From Streptomyces sp. WAC 01529 (GTDB lineage Bacteria; Actinomycetota; Actinomycetes; Streptomycetales; Streptomycetaceae): 64,000 bases of DNA. This document shows, in pieces, positions 53,823-61,542 of this stretch (its first letter is position 1; each line of letters starts with the position of its first letter). A program made the position numbers and the translations under genes. Under the pieces are notes generated by a model, which did no database searches, was not told where the DNA came from, and worked only from the letters and a program-made list of their open reading frames with translations. The stretch lies in the NCBI RefSeq assembly GCF_003945545.1, contig NZ_CP029617.1, positions 6,413,001-6,477,000 of the forward strand. The letters are read 5' to 3'.

Positions 53823-55328
53823 GTGCACCATATGCTCGCCGCGCCCGCCGCCTCACCACGCTCCGTACGCGGCCTCCGGGTGCCGGGGCCGCGCAAGGAG
53901 CACGTCCCCGAGCCCCCGGCCGCCTACTGGAGGCGCCTGCTCCCGCTGCTCGCCGCCCTGGCGTGCGTGACCCGCCTGCCGTCCTTCCGGTGGCCGCTGT
54001 GGAACCCCGACGAGGGCTATCTCGCCGTCCAGGCCCGGATATTGGCCGACGGCGGCGAGCTGTACGAGACGGTGGTCGACCGCAAGCCGCCGCTCGTCCC
54101 CTGGCTCTACGCGGGCGCCTTCGCGCTCTTCGGCGACTCCTCGCTGCTGCCGCTGAAGGTCCTCGCGGTCGCCGCGCAGCTCCTGACGGCGGTGCTCCTC
54201 GCCTCGCTGGCCCGGCGCCGCTGGGGCAACGGCGCGGGCCGCACGGCGGGCGTCCTGTACCTCCTGGTCTCGATCGGCCTCAACCCGGAGGACGCGCAGG
54301 CGGCGAGCTTCGAGGTCTTCATGCTGCCGTGCACGGCCGCCGCGATGTGGTGCGCGGACCGCCGCCGGTGGGGCGCGGCGGGGGCCGCGGTGGCCTGCGC
54401 CTTCCTGGCCAAGCAGACCGGGGGAGCGGTACTGCTGCCGGTGCTCTGGCTGCTGTGGCGGGGCGGGCCTCCCCGGCGGGACGTCCTGCGCCTCGGCGCC
54501 GGTCTGTGCGCCCCCGTCCTGGCCGCGGCCGCCCTGACGACGCCCTCGGGTTTCCTGTTCTGGACGGTGACCGGCTCGGGCGCGTACGCCTCCTTCACCG
54601 GCTCCGAACTCCACGTCCTGGGCCGGGGGTTGGCGAACGCCGCGGTCCTCGCGGCGGCCTGCGCGGGCCTCCTTCCGCCGGTCGTACGCGTCCTGCGCAT
54701 CGCCCGCACCGGAGCGGCCGAGCTGTGGCTGTGGCTCGCCTCGTCGGTGGCCGCGGTCCTCCTCGGCTTCCACTTCTTCGGCCACTACTACCTGCAACTC
54801 ATGCCGCCGCTTGCCCTGTTGGGGACGGCGGCACTACAGATCCTGCCGCGCGAACGGACGGCCCGCGCGCTCGTGACGTCGGGGTGCGCCTGCGCCCTGT
54901 TCCTGGCCTGGGGCCTGCTCGCGCCGCGCCCCGAACTGGCCCACGCCACGCGCCTCGCCGAGACCGTCAGGGCACACACCGGCCCCCAGGACCGGGTGCT
55001 GCTGTGGGGCATACACCCGGAGGGTTACTGGCTGGCCGACCGCGCCCCCGCGAGCCGCTTCCTCACGGCAGGCCTGCTCACCAACTACAGCGGCGGCCGC
55101 AACGGCCCGCAGGTGGGCGAGAAGTACGCGGTCCAAGGCGCCTGGCCCGCCTTCCGGGAGGAGTGGCGGGCCCACCCCCCGGCGCTGGTGGTGGACGACT
55201 CCCGGGGCAAGCCGTACGCCCCATCCCGCGTCCCGTCCCTGCGCAGGGCCCTGGCGGTGGGGTACGAGCCGGTGCTGTGGGTGGAGGGAGCGGTGGTGTA
55301 CGTGCGGGTGGAGGAGCGGGGGCGGTGA
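53823..55328 (+). CDS. GT39/PMT-like integral membrane glycosyltransferase
   Basis: About 501 residues. It starts at GTG 53823 or ATG 53832, neither with a ribosome site; a leaderless transcript is likely. A basic N-terminus (1-40) precedes about eight hydrophobic segments. The first extracytoplasmic loop holds the PMT-family acidic motif (WNPDEGYLAVQARILADGGE, then LYETVVDRKPPLVPWLYAGA). The C-terminal soluble part (GPQDRVLLWGIHPEGYWLAD) resembles the periplasmic domain of lipid-linked sugar transferases. It likely transfers mannose or another sugar from a polyprenyl phosphate donor to an extracellular acceptor. Donor and acceptor are not known. Confidence 0.85.
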   Translation: MHHMLAAPAASPRSVRGLRVPGPRKEHVPEPPAAYWRRLLPLLAALACVTRLPSFRWPLWNPDEGYLAVQARILADGGELYETVVDRKPPLVPWLYAGAFALFGDSSLLPLKVLAVAAQLLTAVLLASLARRRWGNGAGRTAGVLYLLVSIGLNPEDAQAASFEVFMLPCTAAAMWCADRRRWGAAGAAVACAFLAKQTGGAVLLPVLWLLWRGGPPRRDVLRLGAGLCAPVLAAAALTTPSGFLFWTVTGSGAYASFTGSELHVLGRGLANAAVLAAACAGLLPPVVRVLRIARTGAAELWLWLASSVAAVLLGFHFFGHYYLQLMPPLALLGTAALQILPRERTARALVTSGCACALFLAWGLLAPRPELAHATRLAETVRAHTGPQDRVLLWGIHPEGYWLADRAPASRFLTAGLLTNYSGGRNGPQVGEKYAVQGAWPAFREEWRAHPPALVVDDSRGKPYAPSRVPSLRRALAVGYEPVLWVEGAVVYVRVEERGR

Positions 55329-55346
55329 GGGCCGCGCGGGGGCACG

Positions 55347-56033
55347 TCAGTCGAGGGTGTGGTGGGTCAGGACGTGGTCGGCGGTCTGGTGCAGGGGCTG
55401 GCCGTGGCGGAACGCGTGGGCGCGCATCCGGGCCAGGGCGTCGTCCGGGGGCAGCTGGTACGCCTCGGCGAGCACGCCCGCGGCCAAGTGGACGCTGGGC
55501 GGGAAGCCTTGCGGTCCCGGCCGGGTGGGGCGGTGTTCGGCGGTGAGCAGGTGGGGGTGCGCGTCGAGGGCGAGCAGGGCGAGGACGCGGGCGTAGGCGC
55601 GGGCGAGGGCCTTGTGCCGGGGGCTGAGGAGGCCGGGGGCGGTGCGGTAGATGTTCACGGCGCCGACGCGCAGATGGCCGGTGGTCAGGGGCAGCGCGGT
55701 CACGGAGCGCAGGCCCTGCTCGGCGGCGGCCTGCGTGAAGGCCGGCCAGCGGCCGAACGCCTGGTCCAGGTCGGCTTCCTCGACCAGGGCACGCCCCACA
55801 TAGGCATCGGTGCAGGGGCCCTCGCCGGTGGTGAGCTGGGCGTCCTCCATACGCCGGGCACGCCCGTCCGTGGTGTGGGCCAGCAGGCGCAGTTCACCGG
55901 CGACGACCAGCGTCACGCCGAGGCAGTCTGCCTCCAGATCCGCGACGCAGGCACGGCAGGCCGCGGCGAGGGTGATGCCGCCGTCGGCGGAGCCGATCCT
56001 GCGCCAGGCGGCGGTGTGGTCGTCGTCATCCAT
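55347..56033 (-). CDS. GAF and ANTAR-like protein, third gene of operon
   Basis: A 228-residue protein. The GAF sensor occupies about residues 10-150 (AACRACVADLEADCLGVTLV; LTTGEGPCTDAYVGRALVEE; VGAVNIYRTAPGLLS). The C-terminal 60 residues form an ANTAR-like three-helix domain (VHLAAGVLAEAYQLPPDDAL, then ARMRAHAFRHGQPLHQTAD). ANTAR domains bind paired hairpins in nascent RNA and prevent termination. The canonical EQAKG motif is replaced by LAAG, so RNA binding is uncertain. No ribosome site is visible before the ATG at 56033; it follows the second GAF-ANTAR gene by 48 bp. Confidence 0.85.
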   Translation of the reverse strand: MDDDDHTAAWRRIGSADGGITLAAACRACVADLEADCLGVTLVVAGELRLLAHTTDGRARRMEDAQLTTGEGPCTDAYVGRALVEEADLDQAFGRWPAFTQAAAEQGLRSVTALPLTTGHLRVGAVNIYRTAPGLLSPRHKALARAYARVLALLALDAHPHLLTAEHRPTRPGPQGFPPSVHLAAGVLAEAYQLPPDDALARMRAHAFRHGQPLHQTADHVLTHHTLD

Positions 56034-56081
56034 GAGGCGGGTGTCCCAACGAGAGGTCGCGGGAGGCGGGACCCGAGGGGG

Positions 56082-56810
56082 TCAGGGGCGCGCGATGGCT
56101 TCGGAGTCGAGCTGCCCCTCGATGAGTTGGCGGCAGAGCTGGGTCAGGCCGAGCTGGTGGGAGCGGGCGTGGCGGCGCAGGGCGTCGAAGGCGTCGTCGA
56201 CGCCGGTGTTCCAGCGTTCGGCGAGGACGCCCTTGGCCTGCTCGATGAGGATGCGGCTGGTCAGGGCCGCGTGCATCTGCGCGCGCTGCTGGTTGGCGTG
56301 GGCGAGGGTGCGGTGCTGGAGGATGGCGATGGTCGCCACGTCCGCCAGGGCCTGCGCGACCCGCGCGTCGGCGGGGGAGAGGTTCTGGGGGCGGGCGTCG
56401 AACAGGTTGAGCGCGCCGATGACCGCTTCGCGCAGGCGCATCGGCAGCGCGTGGCTGACGACGAAACCGGCCTTGCGGGCCCGGCCCGCGAAGACCGGGA
56501 AGGGGCTGGTCTGCACCGGTGAGGTGAGGTCGATGTTCAGCCGGGCCGCGCCGCTGCGGTGGCACTCCACGCACGGGCCCTCGTCATGCTGGAGGGCGAA
56601 GAGTTCCAGGAGGCGGGTGTGCTCGTCGGATGCGGCGATCAGCTGGAGCCTGCCGCCCGGGTCCTCGATCATGACTCCCACCGCCGACACATCGAGCAGC
56701 TCCAGGCAGCGGTCGCACAGCATGTGCAGGAAGTCGATCAGATCGAAGTCGTCGACAAGTGTGTCGACCGCGTCGATGACGGCCGCCAGCAGGCGTTCTT
56801 CTCGAGTCAT
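56082..56810 (-). CDS. GAF and ANTAR domain protein, canonical ANTAR
   Basis: A 242-residue protein. GAF is at about 15-165 (LIDFLHMLCDRCLELLDVSA; HDEGPCVECHRSGAARLNID; REAVIGALNLFDARPQNLSP). ANTAR is at about 175-235 with the conserved core SRILIEQAKGVLAERWNTGV and DAFDALRRHARSHQLGLTQL. It is the only one of the four with the full EQAKG motif and is thus the best candidate for a functional RNA-binding antiterminator. The start overlaps the stop of the upstream GAF-ANTAR gene by 4 bp (ATGA), so the two are translationally coupled. GAAGGG is the ribosome site. Confidence 0.9.
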   Translation of the reverse strand: MTREERLLAAVIDAVDTLVDDFDLIDFLHMLCDRCLELLDVSAVGVMIEDPGGRLQLIAASDEHTRLLELFALQHDEGPCVECHRSGAARLNIDLTSPVQTSPFPVFAGRARKAGFVVSHALPMRLREAVIGALNLFDARPQNLSPADARVAQALADVATIAILQHRTLAHANQQRAQMHAALTSRILIEQAKGVLAERWNTGVDDAFDALRRHARSHQLGLTQLCRQLIEGQLDSEAIARP

Positions 56811-57553
56811 GGCCCTTCAGTCCCTCCGCCGGCCAAAGGCGCCCGGCCGTCTCCATCATCATGGCGAAAATGCACCCGGCGGGCCACCACGTCCTCGGCT
56901 ACCTCGTTCAACGGCCGACCGTGGCGGAAGGCGTGGGCCCGCAGCCGGATCAGCGCCTCGGCGAGGGAGACTCCGGCCTGCACGCTGATCATCCCGGTCG
57001 CCTGGTGCACCGCGGCCCGGTAGAAGTCCGAGCCGTCCTCCGCGGCGGCGAAGGCGGCCCACTGCCCGGCGTCCTGCACGAGCGCGGCGGTCAGCGCGTG
57101 CGTGACAATCCACGCGTCGGCGAGCGGCATCTCCTCCAGCGGGCCGGGCCTCGCGCGTTGCAGGGTCATGGTGCCCAGGCAGGCGCTGCCGGCGAGCAGG
57201 GGGAGGCAGAACACCGCCCTGATCCCCAGTGCCAGCGCCTCGGGCAGCAGGACCGGCCATCGGTCGACCGGCTCGCGCACCAGGTCGGGGACCGACACGG
57301 CCGTGCCGGACGCGGCGACCTCGGGGCCCGGCCCCTCACCCAGGGTGAACTGCAGGTCCTCCAGCTGGGTGCTGACACCCGGGGTGGACCACAGCAGTTC
57401 GTTCAGGCCGCTGCCCACCGTCACCGAGACCGCCACGCCGTCGACTCCCAGCGCACGGGCGCACCGCAGGGCGTCCGCGCCGACCAGGCCGCCGCTGCCG
57501 GGCGCCGGGAGCAGGCTCGCCAGTACAGCGGCGAGGTCGCCCTTGGGGACCAC
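56807..57553 (-). CDS. GAF and ANTAR-like protein, first gene of operon
   Basis: A 248-residue protein. The GTG start (57551-57553) has a perfect AGGAGGTGA ribosome site. GAF is at about 20-150 (ARALGVDGVAVSVTVGSGLN; LGEGPGPEVAASGTAVSVPD; GIRAVFCLPLLAGSACLGTM). The ANTAR-like end (FYRAAVHQATGMISVQAGVS, then LAEALIRLRAHAFRHGRPLN) has QATG in place of QAKG, a form frequent in Streptomyces. It leads the three-gene GAF-ANTAR operon, transcribed leftward, and is divergent from a fourth GAF-ANTAR gene 259 bp away. Confidence 0.9.
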   Translation of the reverse strand: MVPKGDLAAVLASLLPAPGSGGLVGADALRCARALGVDGVAVSVTVGSGLNELLWSTPGVSTQLEDLQFTLGEGPGPEVAASGTAVSVPDLVREPVDRWPVLLPEALALGIRAVFCLPLLAGSACLGTMTLQRARPGPLEEMPLADAWIVTHALTAALVQDAGQWAAFAAAEDGSDFYRAAVHQATGMISVQAGVSLAEALIRLRAHAFRHGRPLNEVAEDVVARRVHFRHDDGDGRAPLAGGGTEGP

Positions 57554-57812
57554 GGCGCGTCACCTCCTGCCTGGCCGAGTCGCCGGGGAACGTCATGTCC
57601 AGTCTATGGGGCGCATCCCTTGTGAGGCAGTCGCAGTGGCGGGCGGTGACAGTGGTGGGCGGGTACCGCGGCGGGCGGTGCCAGGAGCGTAAGGTGGAAG
57701 CAAGCTGCCCGTACCCGCACACACGGTTACGTCTCGTACGGCAACCCTGACATTGGCTTCCGATCAAGGGCAGCATCGGCGGTTGAGTGCCAAAGATCGG
57801 AAGCACGGCCAT
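57554..57812. other. Divergent promoter region of the GAF-ANTAR genes
   Basis: About 259 bp without a gene separate the leftward operon from the rightward GAF-ANTAR gene. It must contain both promoters. No strong palindrome or paired ANTAR-type hairpins were recognised by eye. Confidence 0.4.
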
Positions 57813-58601
57813 GTGCACACACCTGGGCGCGCGCTCTCTGCCCGCCCCCCGCGTCTGTCTCCCGTGACCAGCACCCGGGCGGCAGCCGTGGAGCTCGCCG
57901 CCCTCCACCTCGACCGCCCCGACCCGGCCACCAGTCTCGTGCGAGCATGCCGGACCGCTCTCAGCCGGCGCTGCTCGGTGGGGCTGACGCTGGCTGCGGA
58001 CGCGGCCCTGGCCCAGCGCGTCTCCCTGGCCGCCGTCGGCCCGCTGGCCGAGCGGGGAGAAGCACTGCAGATCAATCTGGGCGAAGGCCCCTGCGTCCAG
58101 GCACTGAGCCGTCTCGCGCCGGTCCTCGCCCCCGACCTCGACGACACGGACGTCACCGGCGCGTGGCCGGTCTACGCCGAGCAGGCCCGCGCCCACGGCA
58201 TCCGGGCCGTCTTCGCGCTCCCCGCCGTCGACCCCCGCTACACCGTCCCCCAGCCGGGGCTCGTGCTGTGTCTCTACCGCGACCGGCCCGGCGCCCTTCC
58301 CGAAGCGGACCTGCGCACCGCCCGCACGCACGTGCACGCCGCCGAGCTGCTGCTGCTCGCCGTTCCCACCCCCGGCGAGGACGACGCCGCCGATGCCTGG
58401 CTGCTGCCCGCCGACGCCGTCGTCCACCAGGCCACCGGCATGATCAGCCACCGCCACGCCCTCACCACCGGCCAGGCACTCGCGCTGCTGCGCTCACACG
58501 CGCACGCCCTCGGCACCGATCTGACCGGCCTCGCCCACGCCGTCGTCCACCGCGGCATGCGCCTGCCCGACCCGCCCCCACCGGACCCCATCGGCCCATG
58601 A
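57813..58601 (+). CDS. GAF and ANTAR-like protein, divergent paralogue
   Basis: A 262-residue protein if it starts at GTG 57813 (GGAAG 9 bases upstream); GTG 57864 is an alternative that removes 17 residues. GAF is at about 25-165 (VRACRTALSRRCSVGLTLAA; INLGEGPCVQALSRLAPVLA; IRAVFALPAVDPRY). The ANTAR-like part (DAVVHQATGMISHRHALTTG, then QALALLRSHAHALGTDLTGL) again has QATG instead of QAKG. It precedes the STAS gene, with a short hairpin (58622-58641) between them. Confidence 0.88.
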   Translation: MHTPGRALSARPPRLSPVTSTRAAAVELAALHLDRPDPATSLVRACRTALSRRCSVGLTLAADAALAQRVSLAAVGPLAERGEALQINLGEGPCVQALSRLAPVLAPDLDDTDVTGAWPVYAEQARAHGIRAVFALPAVDPRYTVPQPGLVLCLYRDRPGALPEADLRTARTHVHAAELLLLAVPTPGEDDAADAWLLPADAVVHQATGMISHRHALTTGQALALLRSHAHALGTDLTGLAHAVVHRGMRLPDPPPPDPIGP

Positions 58602-58621
58602 GCCCGGGCCTCCCGGCGCGG

Positions 58622-58641
58622 CCCCCTACTAGCAGGGGGCA
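58622..58641 (+). terminator. Short hairpin between the GAF-ANTAR and STAS genes
   Basis: GCCCCCT-ACTAGC-AGGGGGC has a perfect 7-bp stem and a 6-nt loop, 21 bp after the GAF-ANTAR stop. It is probably a terminator. Because the preceding protein is an antiterminator type, conditional readthrough into the STAS gene is possible. Confidence 0.5.
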
Positions 58642-58772
58642 ACGGGCGCCGCAGGTGTTCCGCCGAACTGCTCCACGGCACCGCGGGGCGTCCTACTGTG
58701 TGGCGTCGGCCCAGACCCCGTCGGCGGTCCGCCCCCTCCCGGGGGGTCAGTGCGCTTCGCCGAGCGAGAGTC

Positions 58773-59123
58773 ATGCCCTTCCCGTTGCCAGCCGCCAGCT
58801 GTATCGCGTCCGTACACACCCATGGCACCGGCACCCTCGTCCGCCTGTGCGGCGAGATCGACATTGCCACCGCACCCGACATCTCCGACTACCTCGACAC
58901 CCTGTCCTACGCCGGTGCCGCCGAGCTGCTGATCGATCTGCGCCAGGTGGAGTTCATGGACGGCTCCGGAGTACGTCTCCTCAACCGCGCCCGCGCCCGG
59001 GGCGACGGACGGCTGCGCGTCATCTGCACGGATCCGACCACGCTCCGGCTCCTTCGCCATCCGAGCCTGCGCATGTGGTTCGACATCCTGGACCACCTGC
59101 CTCCACCGGTCGTGGACGGCTGA
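58773..59123 (+). CDS. STAS-domain anti-anti-sigma factor
   Basis: A 116-residue protein starting at ATG 58773. The STAS fold (SpoIIAA/RsbV-like) is clear: GTLVRLCGEIDIATAPDISD, then LLIDLRQVEFMDGSGVRLLN. The Ser aligned with the phosphorylated residue of SpoIIAA is kept in MDGSG, preceded by Gly rather than Ser. Such proteins are dephosphorylated under stress to free a sigma factor from its ATPase anti-sigma partner. No anti-sigma or sigma gene is adjacent; the ATPase at 8937-9434 is too far for an operon. It lies downstream of GAF-ANTAR genes, all of them signal-processing proteins. Confidence 0.88.
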   Translation: MPFPLPAASCIASVHTHGTGTLVRLCGEIDIATAPDISDYLDTLSYAGAAELLIDLRQVEFMDGSGVRLLNRARARGDGRLRVICTDPTTLRLLRHPSLRMWFDILDHLPPPVVDG

Positions 59124-59140
59124 GCCCCAGCCCCGCCGCC

Positions 59141-60121
59141 TCAGCCCCGCCGCCACGCCCGCGTCACGTCCGCGAGCGCGGCGACCGCCTCGCCCGCTTG
59201 GTCGCGGTCCTCGCGGAGGCGGGGGCCGAACTCCACGTGCAGGAACGGAACGTCGCGGGCCGTGGCCGCGCGGCCCTGGACGTTGGTGCGGCCCGCCAGG
59301 GGGCAGGACCGGGCCCAGGCGCGGCACACGTCGTAGCCGCGCTTCTTGAGGTCGTCGGCGAGGGCGCGGCCCTCGCTGACCGCCTCCCTGCCCCGGCCCG
59401 TGGAGGCGACCACGTCATGGTCCGGAGCGGAGTCTTCCGCCATGCCGTGCAGCTGTATGCCCGGCAGTCCGCGCCGCACCAGTTCGTCGCAGACGGCGTG
59501 GAAGACGCTGTCCCGGCGGTGCGCCACGTCCGCCTCGTCGCCGCGGCCCGCTTTGCGATGTGCTCCCGCGACGATCAGCACGCCGCCGGAGGCGCGGCTG
59601 AGGAGCTGTGCGCCGAGCCGTTCGGTGTGGCGGTCGGCCACGGGGTGGGGGACCTGGGCCGACCAGCGCACGGGGGAGCCGAGGTCGACGTAGACGCGGC
59701 CCCAGCCGCGCGGTGCGGCGCCGCCCTCGGCGCGGTCGGCGATCTCCGCGTACCGCCGCCCGGTGGCTTCGTCGGTGACCGTGCGGATCGCGAAGTCCAC
59801 GTCGGACAGGCGGTGTTCGGCCTCCTCGCGGCGGCCGTCGAGAAGCAGGCCGACGCCCGCGGCGACCGTCCTGCGGTCGGAGCGGGAGGGGCGGCGGTAG
59901 CCGGTGTCCTCGTCGAAAGCGGCGGTGTAGGCGGTGATCTCCCGCTCCAGGCCGGGCGCGGGCGCCGTGGCGGACGGCTCCCGGTGCTCCCGCGAGGGCG
60001 CCCGGCCCTTGTCCGACGAGCCGCCGGAGCACTGCACGAGACTGAGGACACAGGCGGTCACGGCGGCGAGAAGCCCTAGCTTCTTTGCTGCTGCTACCGG
60101 CCGGATGTGGGAGTTCATCAT
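59141..60121 (-). CDS. Secreted lipoprotein with conserved His residues, possible hydrolase next to capA
   Basis: A 326-residue protein starting at ATG 60121 (a second ATG follows at once). It has a lipoprotein signal (KKLGLLAAVTACVLSLVQC). I do not recognise the family with certainty. Conserved-looking His, Asp and Glu residues recur in VPHPVADRHTERLG, VLIVAGAHRKAG, DVAHRRDSVFHAV, IQLHGMAEDSAPDHDVVAST and FLHVEFGPRL. The pattern suggests a metal-dependent amidase or carboxypeptidase of N-formylglutamate-amidohydrolase type. It is divergent from capA with only 23 bp between starts. A role in trimming or releasing a gamma-glutamyl polymer is an inference from that context. Confidence 0.7.
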   Translation of the reverse strand: MMNSHIRPVAAAKKLGLLAAVTACVLSLVQCSGGSSDKGRAPSREHREPSATAPAPGLEREITAYTAAFDEDTGYRRPSRSDRRTVAAGVGLLLDGRREEAEHRLSDVDFAIRTVTDEATGRRYAEIADRAEGGAAPRGWGRVYVDLGSPVRWSAQVPHPVADRHTERLGAQLLSRASGGVLIVAGAHRKAGRGDEADVAHRRDSVFHAVCDELVRRGLPGIQLHGMAEDSAPDHDVVASTGRGREAVSEGRALADDLKKRGYDVCRAWARSCPLAGRTNVQGRAATARDVPFLHVEFGPRLREDRDQAGEAVAALADVTRAWRRG

Positions 60122-60144
60122 GGTTGTATAAAGATAGCCCTGTG
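60122..60144. promoter_or_regulatory. Compact divergent promoter with shared -10-like sequence
   Basis: Only 23 bp separate the two start codons. TATAAAGATAG reads as a -10-like box toward capA, and its complement (CTATCTTTATA) toward the lipoprotein gene. Neither start has a ribosome site, so both transcripts may be leaderless. Confidence 0.4.
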
Positions 60145-61347
60145 ATGACACGTCCCTCCCGCAGGCATTTCGTGACCTGTGCGGCCTCCGCGCTCCTGCT
60201 GCTCGCCACTGCCGCCTGCGGCCCTTTCGGCGATGACGACGAAGCCGCCGACGGCGGTCCCTCGTTCACCGTCGCCGCAGCGGGCGACATCCTGATCCAC
60301 CCGCAACTCACCGACCAGGCCCGCAAGGACGCCAAGGCCACGGGCAAGGGCGAGAAGGGCATCGACTTCGGGCCGCTGATGGCCGGGGTCAAGCCGGTCA
60401 TCAGCAAGGCCGACCTCGGCATCTGCCACTTCGAGCCGGTGGTCGGCAAGCCCGGCGGCCCCTTCCAGAGCTACCCGGACTTCCTGGTGCCGCCGCAGAT
60501 CGCCACGGCCATCAAGGGCGTCGGCTACGACCAGTGCTCCACCGCCTCGAACCACACGCTCGACCACGGCCCCGCCGGAGTCACCCGCACCCTCGACACG
60601 CTCGACAAGGCCGGTCTGCGCCACACCGGCTCGGCGCGGAGCGCCGCGGAGGCGAACAAGCCGCTCATCACCGAGGTGAAGGGCGTCAAGGTCGGCCAGA
60701 TCGCCTTCGCCTTCGGGTTCAACGGCCGCGAGGTCCCCAAGGACAAGCCGTGGATCGTCAACCAGAACGACTTCGACGCGATCGCCGCCGCCGAGAAGAA
60801 GGCGCGCAAGGCGGGCGCCGAGGTCGTGATCCTCAGCATCCACTGGGGCCGTGAGAACCAGCCCAACGCCAGCGCCCCGCAGATCAGGCTCGCCCGCAAG
60901 ATCGCGACCGAGACCGGCATCAACCTCGTCATCGGCCACCACGCGCACGTCGTCCAGCCGATGGAGAAGGTCGACGGCACCTGGATCGCGTACGGGCTCG
61001 GCAACCAGGTCGCCCGGCACGACGTGCCGAGCGGTCTGACCGAGGAGGGCGTGGTCGGCTGGTTCGAGTTCGTCAAGCGCGGCGGCGAGTGGGACGTGGA
61101 CGCCAAGTACGTACCCACGTTCGTGGACATCCCGCCGGACCCGGACGAGACCGGTGCCCTGCCCAAGGGGGCGGTCGAGGACCACCGGCTCCTGGACGTG
61201 GCCGCCACCCTGCGCGACGGCGACGGCCTCAGCGAGCAGCAGCGCTCCCGCTACCGCCTGGCCTTCGAGCGCACCCAGGGCACGCTCCTGAACAGGGGCG
61301 CGAGCAAGGACGGGCTCGAACCGCTGGAAGGGTTGCCGGCCGACTGA
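60145..61347 (+). CDS. capA: CapA-family (PgsA/CapA) lipoprotein
   Basis: A 400-residue protein starting at ATG 60145 (or GTG 60142). The signal combines a twin-arginine motif (RRHFVTCAASALLLLATAAC) with a lipobox Cys at about 26. The PGA_cap metallophosphatase-like domain follows: FTVAAAGDILIHPQLTDQAR, GYDQCSTASNHTLDHGPAGV, VVILSIHWGRENQPNASAPQ and NLVIGHHAHVVQPMEKVDGT, with GTWIAYGLGNQVA. In Bacillus, CapA/PgsA is needed for synthesis or export of poly-gamma-glutamate. CapB starts 2.5 kb downstream, which supports a polyglutamate-type locus. Confidence 0.92.
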   Translation: MTRPSRRHFVTCAASALLLLATAACGPFGDDDEAADGGPSFTVAAAGDILIHPQLTDQARKDAKATGKGEKGIDFGPLMAGVKPVISKADLGICHFEPVVGKPGGPFQSYPDFLVPPQIATAIKGVGYDQCSTASNHTLDHGPAGVTRTLDTLDKAGLRHTGSARSAAEANKPLITEVKGVKVGQIAFAFGFNGREVPKDKPWIVNQNDFDAIAAAEKKARKAGAEVVILSIHWGRENQPNASAPQIRLARKIATETGINLVIGHHAHVVQPMEKVDGTWIAYGLGNQVARHDVPSGLTEEGVVGWFEFVKRGGEWDVDAKYVPTFVDIPPDPDETGALPKGAVEDHRLLDVAATLRDGDGLSEQQRSRYRLAFERTQGTLLNRGASKDGLEPLEGLPAD

Positions 61348-61389
61348 CCGGAAGGACCGCTTCCGGCTGATCCGAGGGGCAAACCCTCG
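61348..61389 (+). terminator. Two tandem hairpins after capA
   Basis: CCGGAAG (61348-61354) pairs with CTTCCGG (61360-61366); then CGAGGG (61373-61378) pairs with CCCTCG (61384-61389) across a GCAAA loop. They lie directly after the capA stop in the 195-bp gap before the HAMP gene. Confidence 0.5.
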
Positions 61390-61542
61390 ATCGGTGCGAG
61401 CTAGCTCACATTTCGAGTACTTCGTACATCCCTCCGGATGGGTCGCGGGTCAAAGCTCTCCGGAACGCATCACCCTGCGCTTCCGCACCCCCGCGTCACC
61501 GTGCGCTTACGCGCCCGCGTCATTCCAGGAGAGGAGCACCCC

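Noticed and set aside
61348..61542. A cyclic-dinucleotide riboswitch before the HAMP gene
   Set aside because: Two hairpins with a GCAAA loop are present, but the sequence did not fit the conserved elements I remember; they are better explained as terminators of capA.
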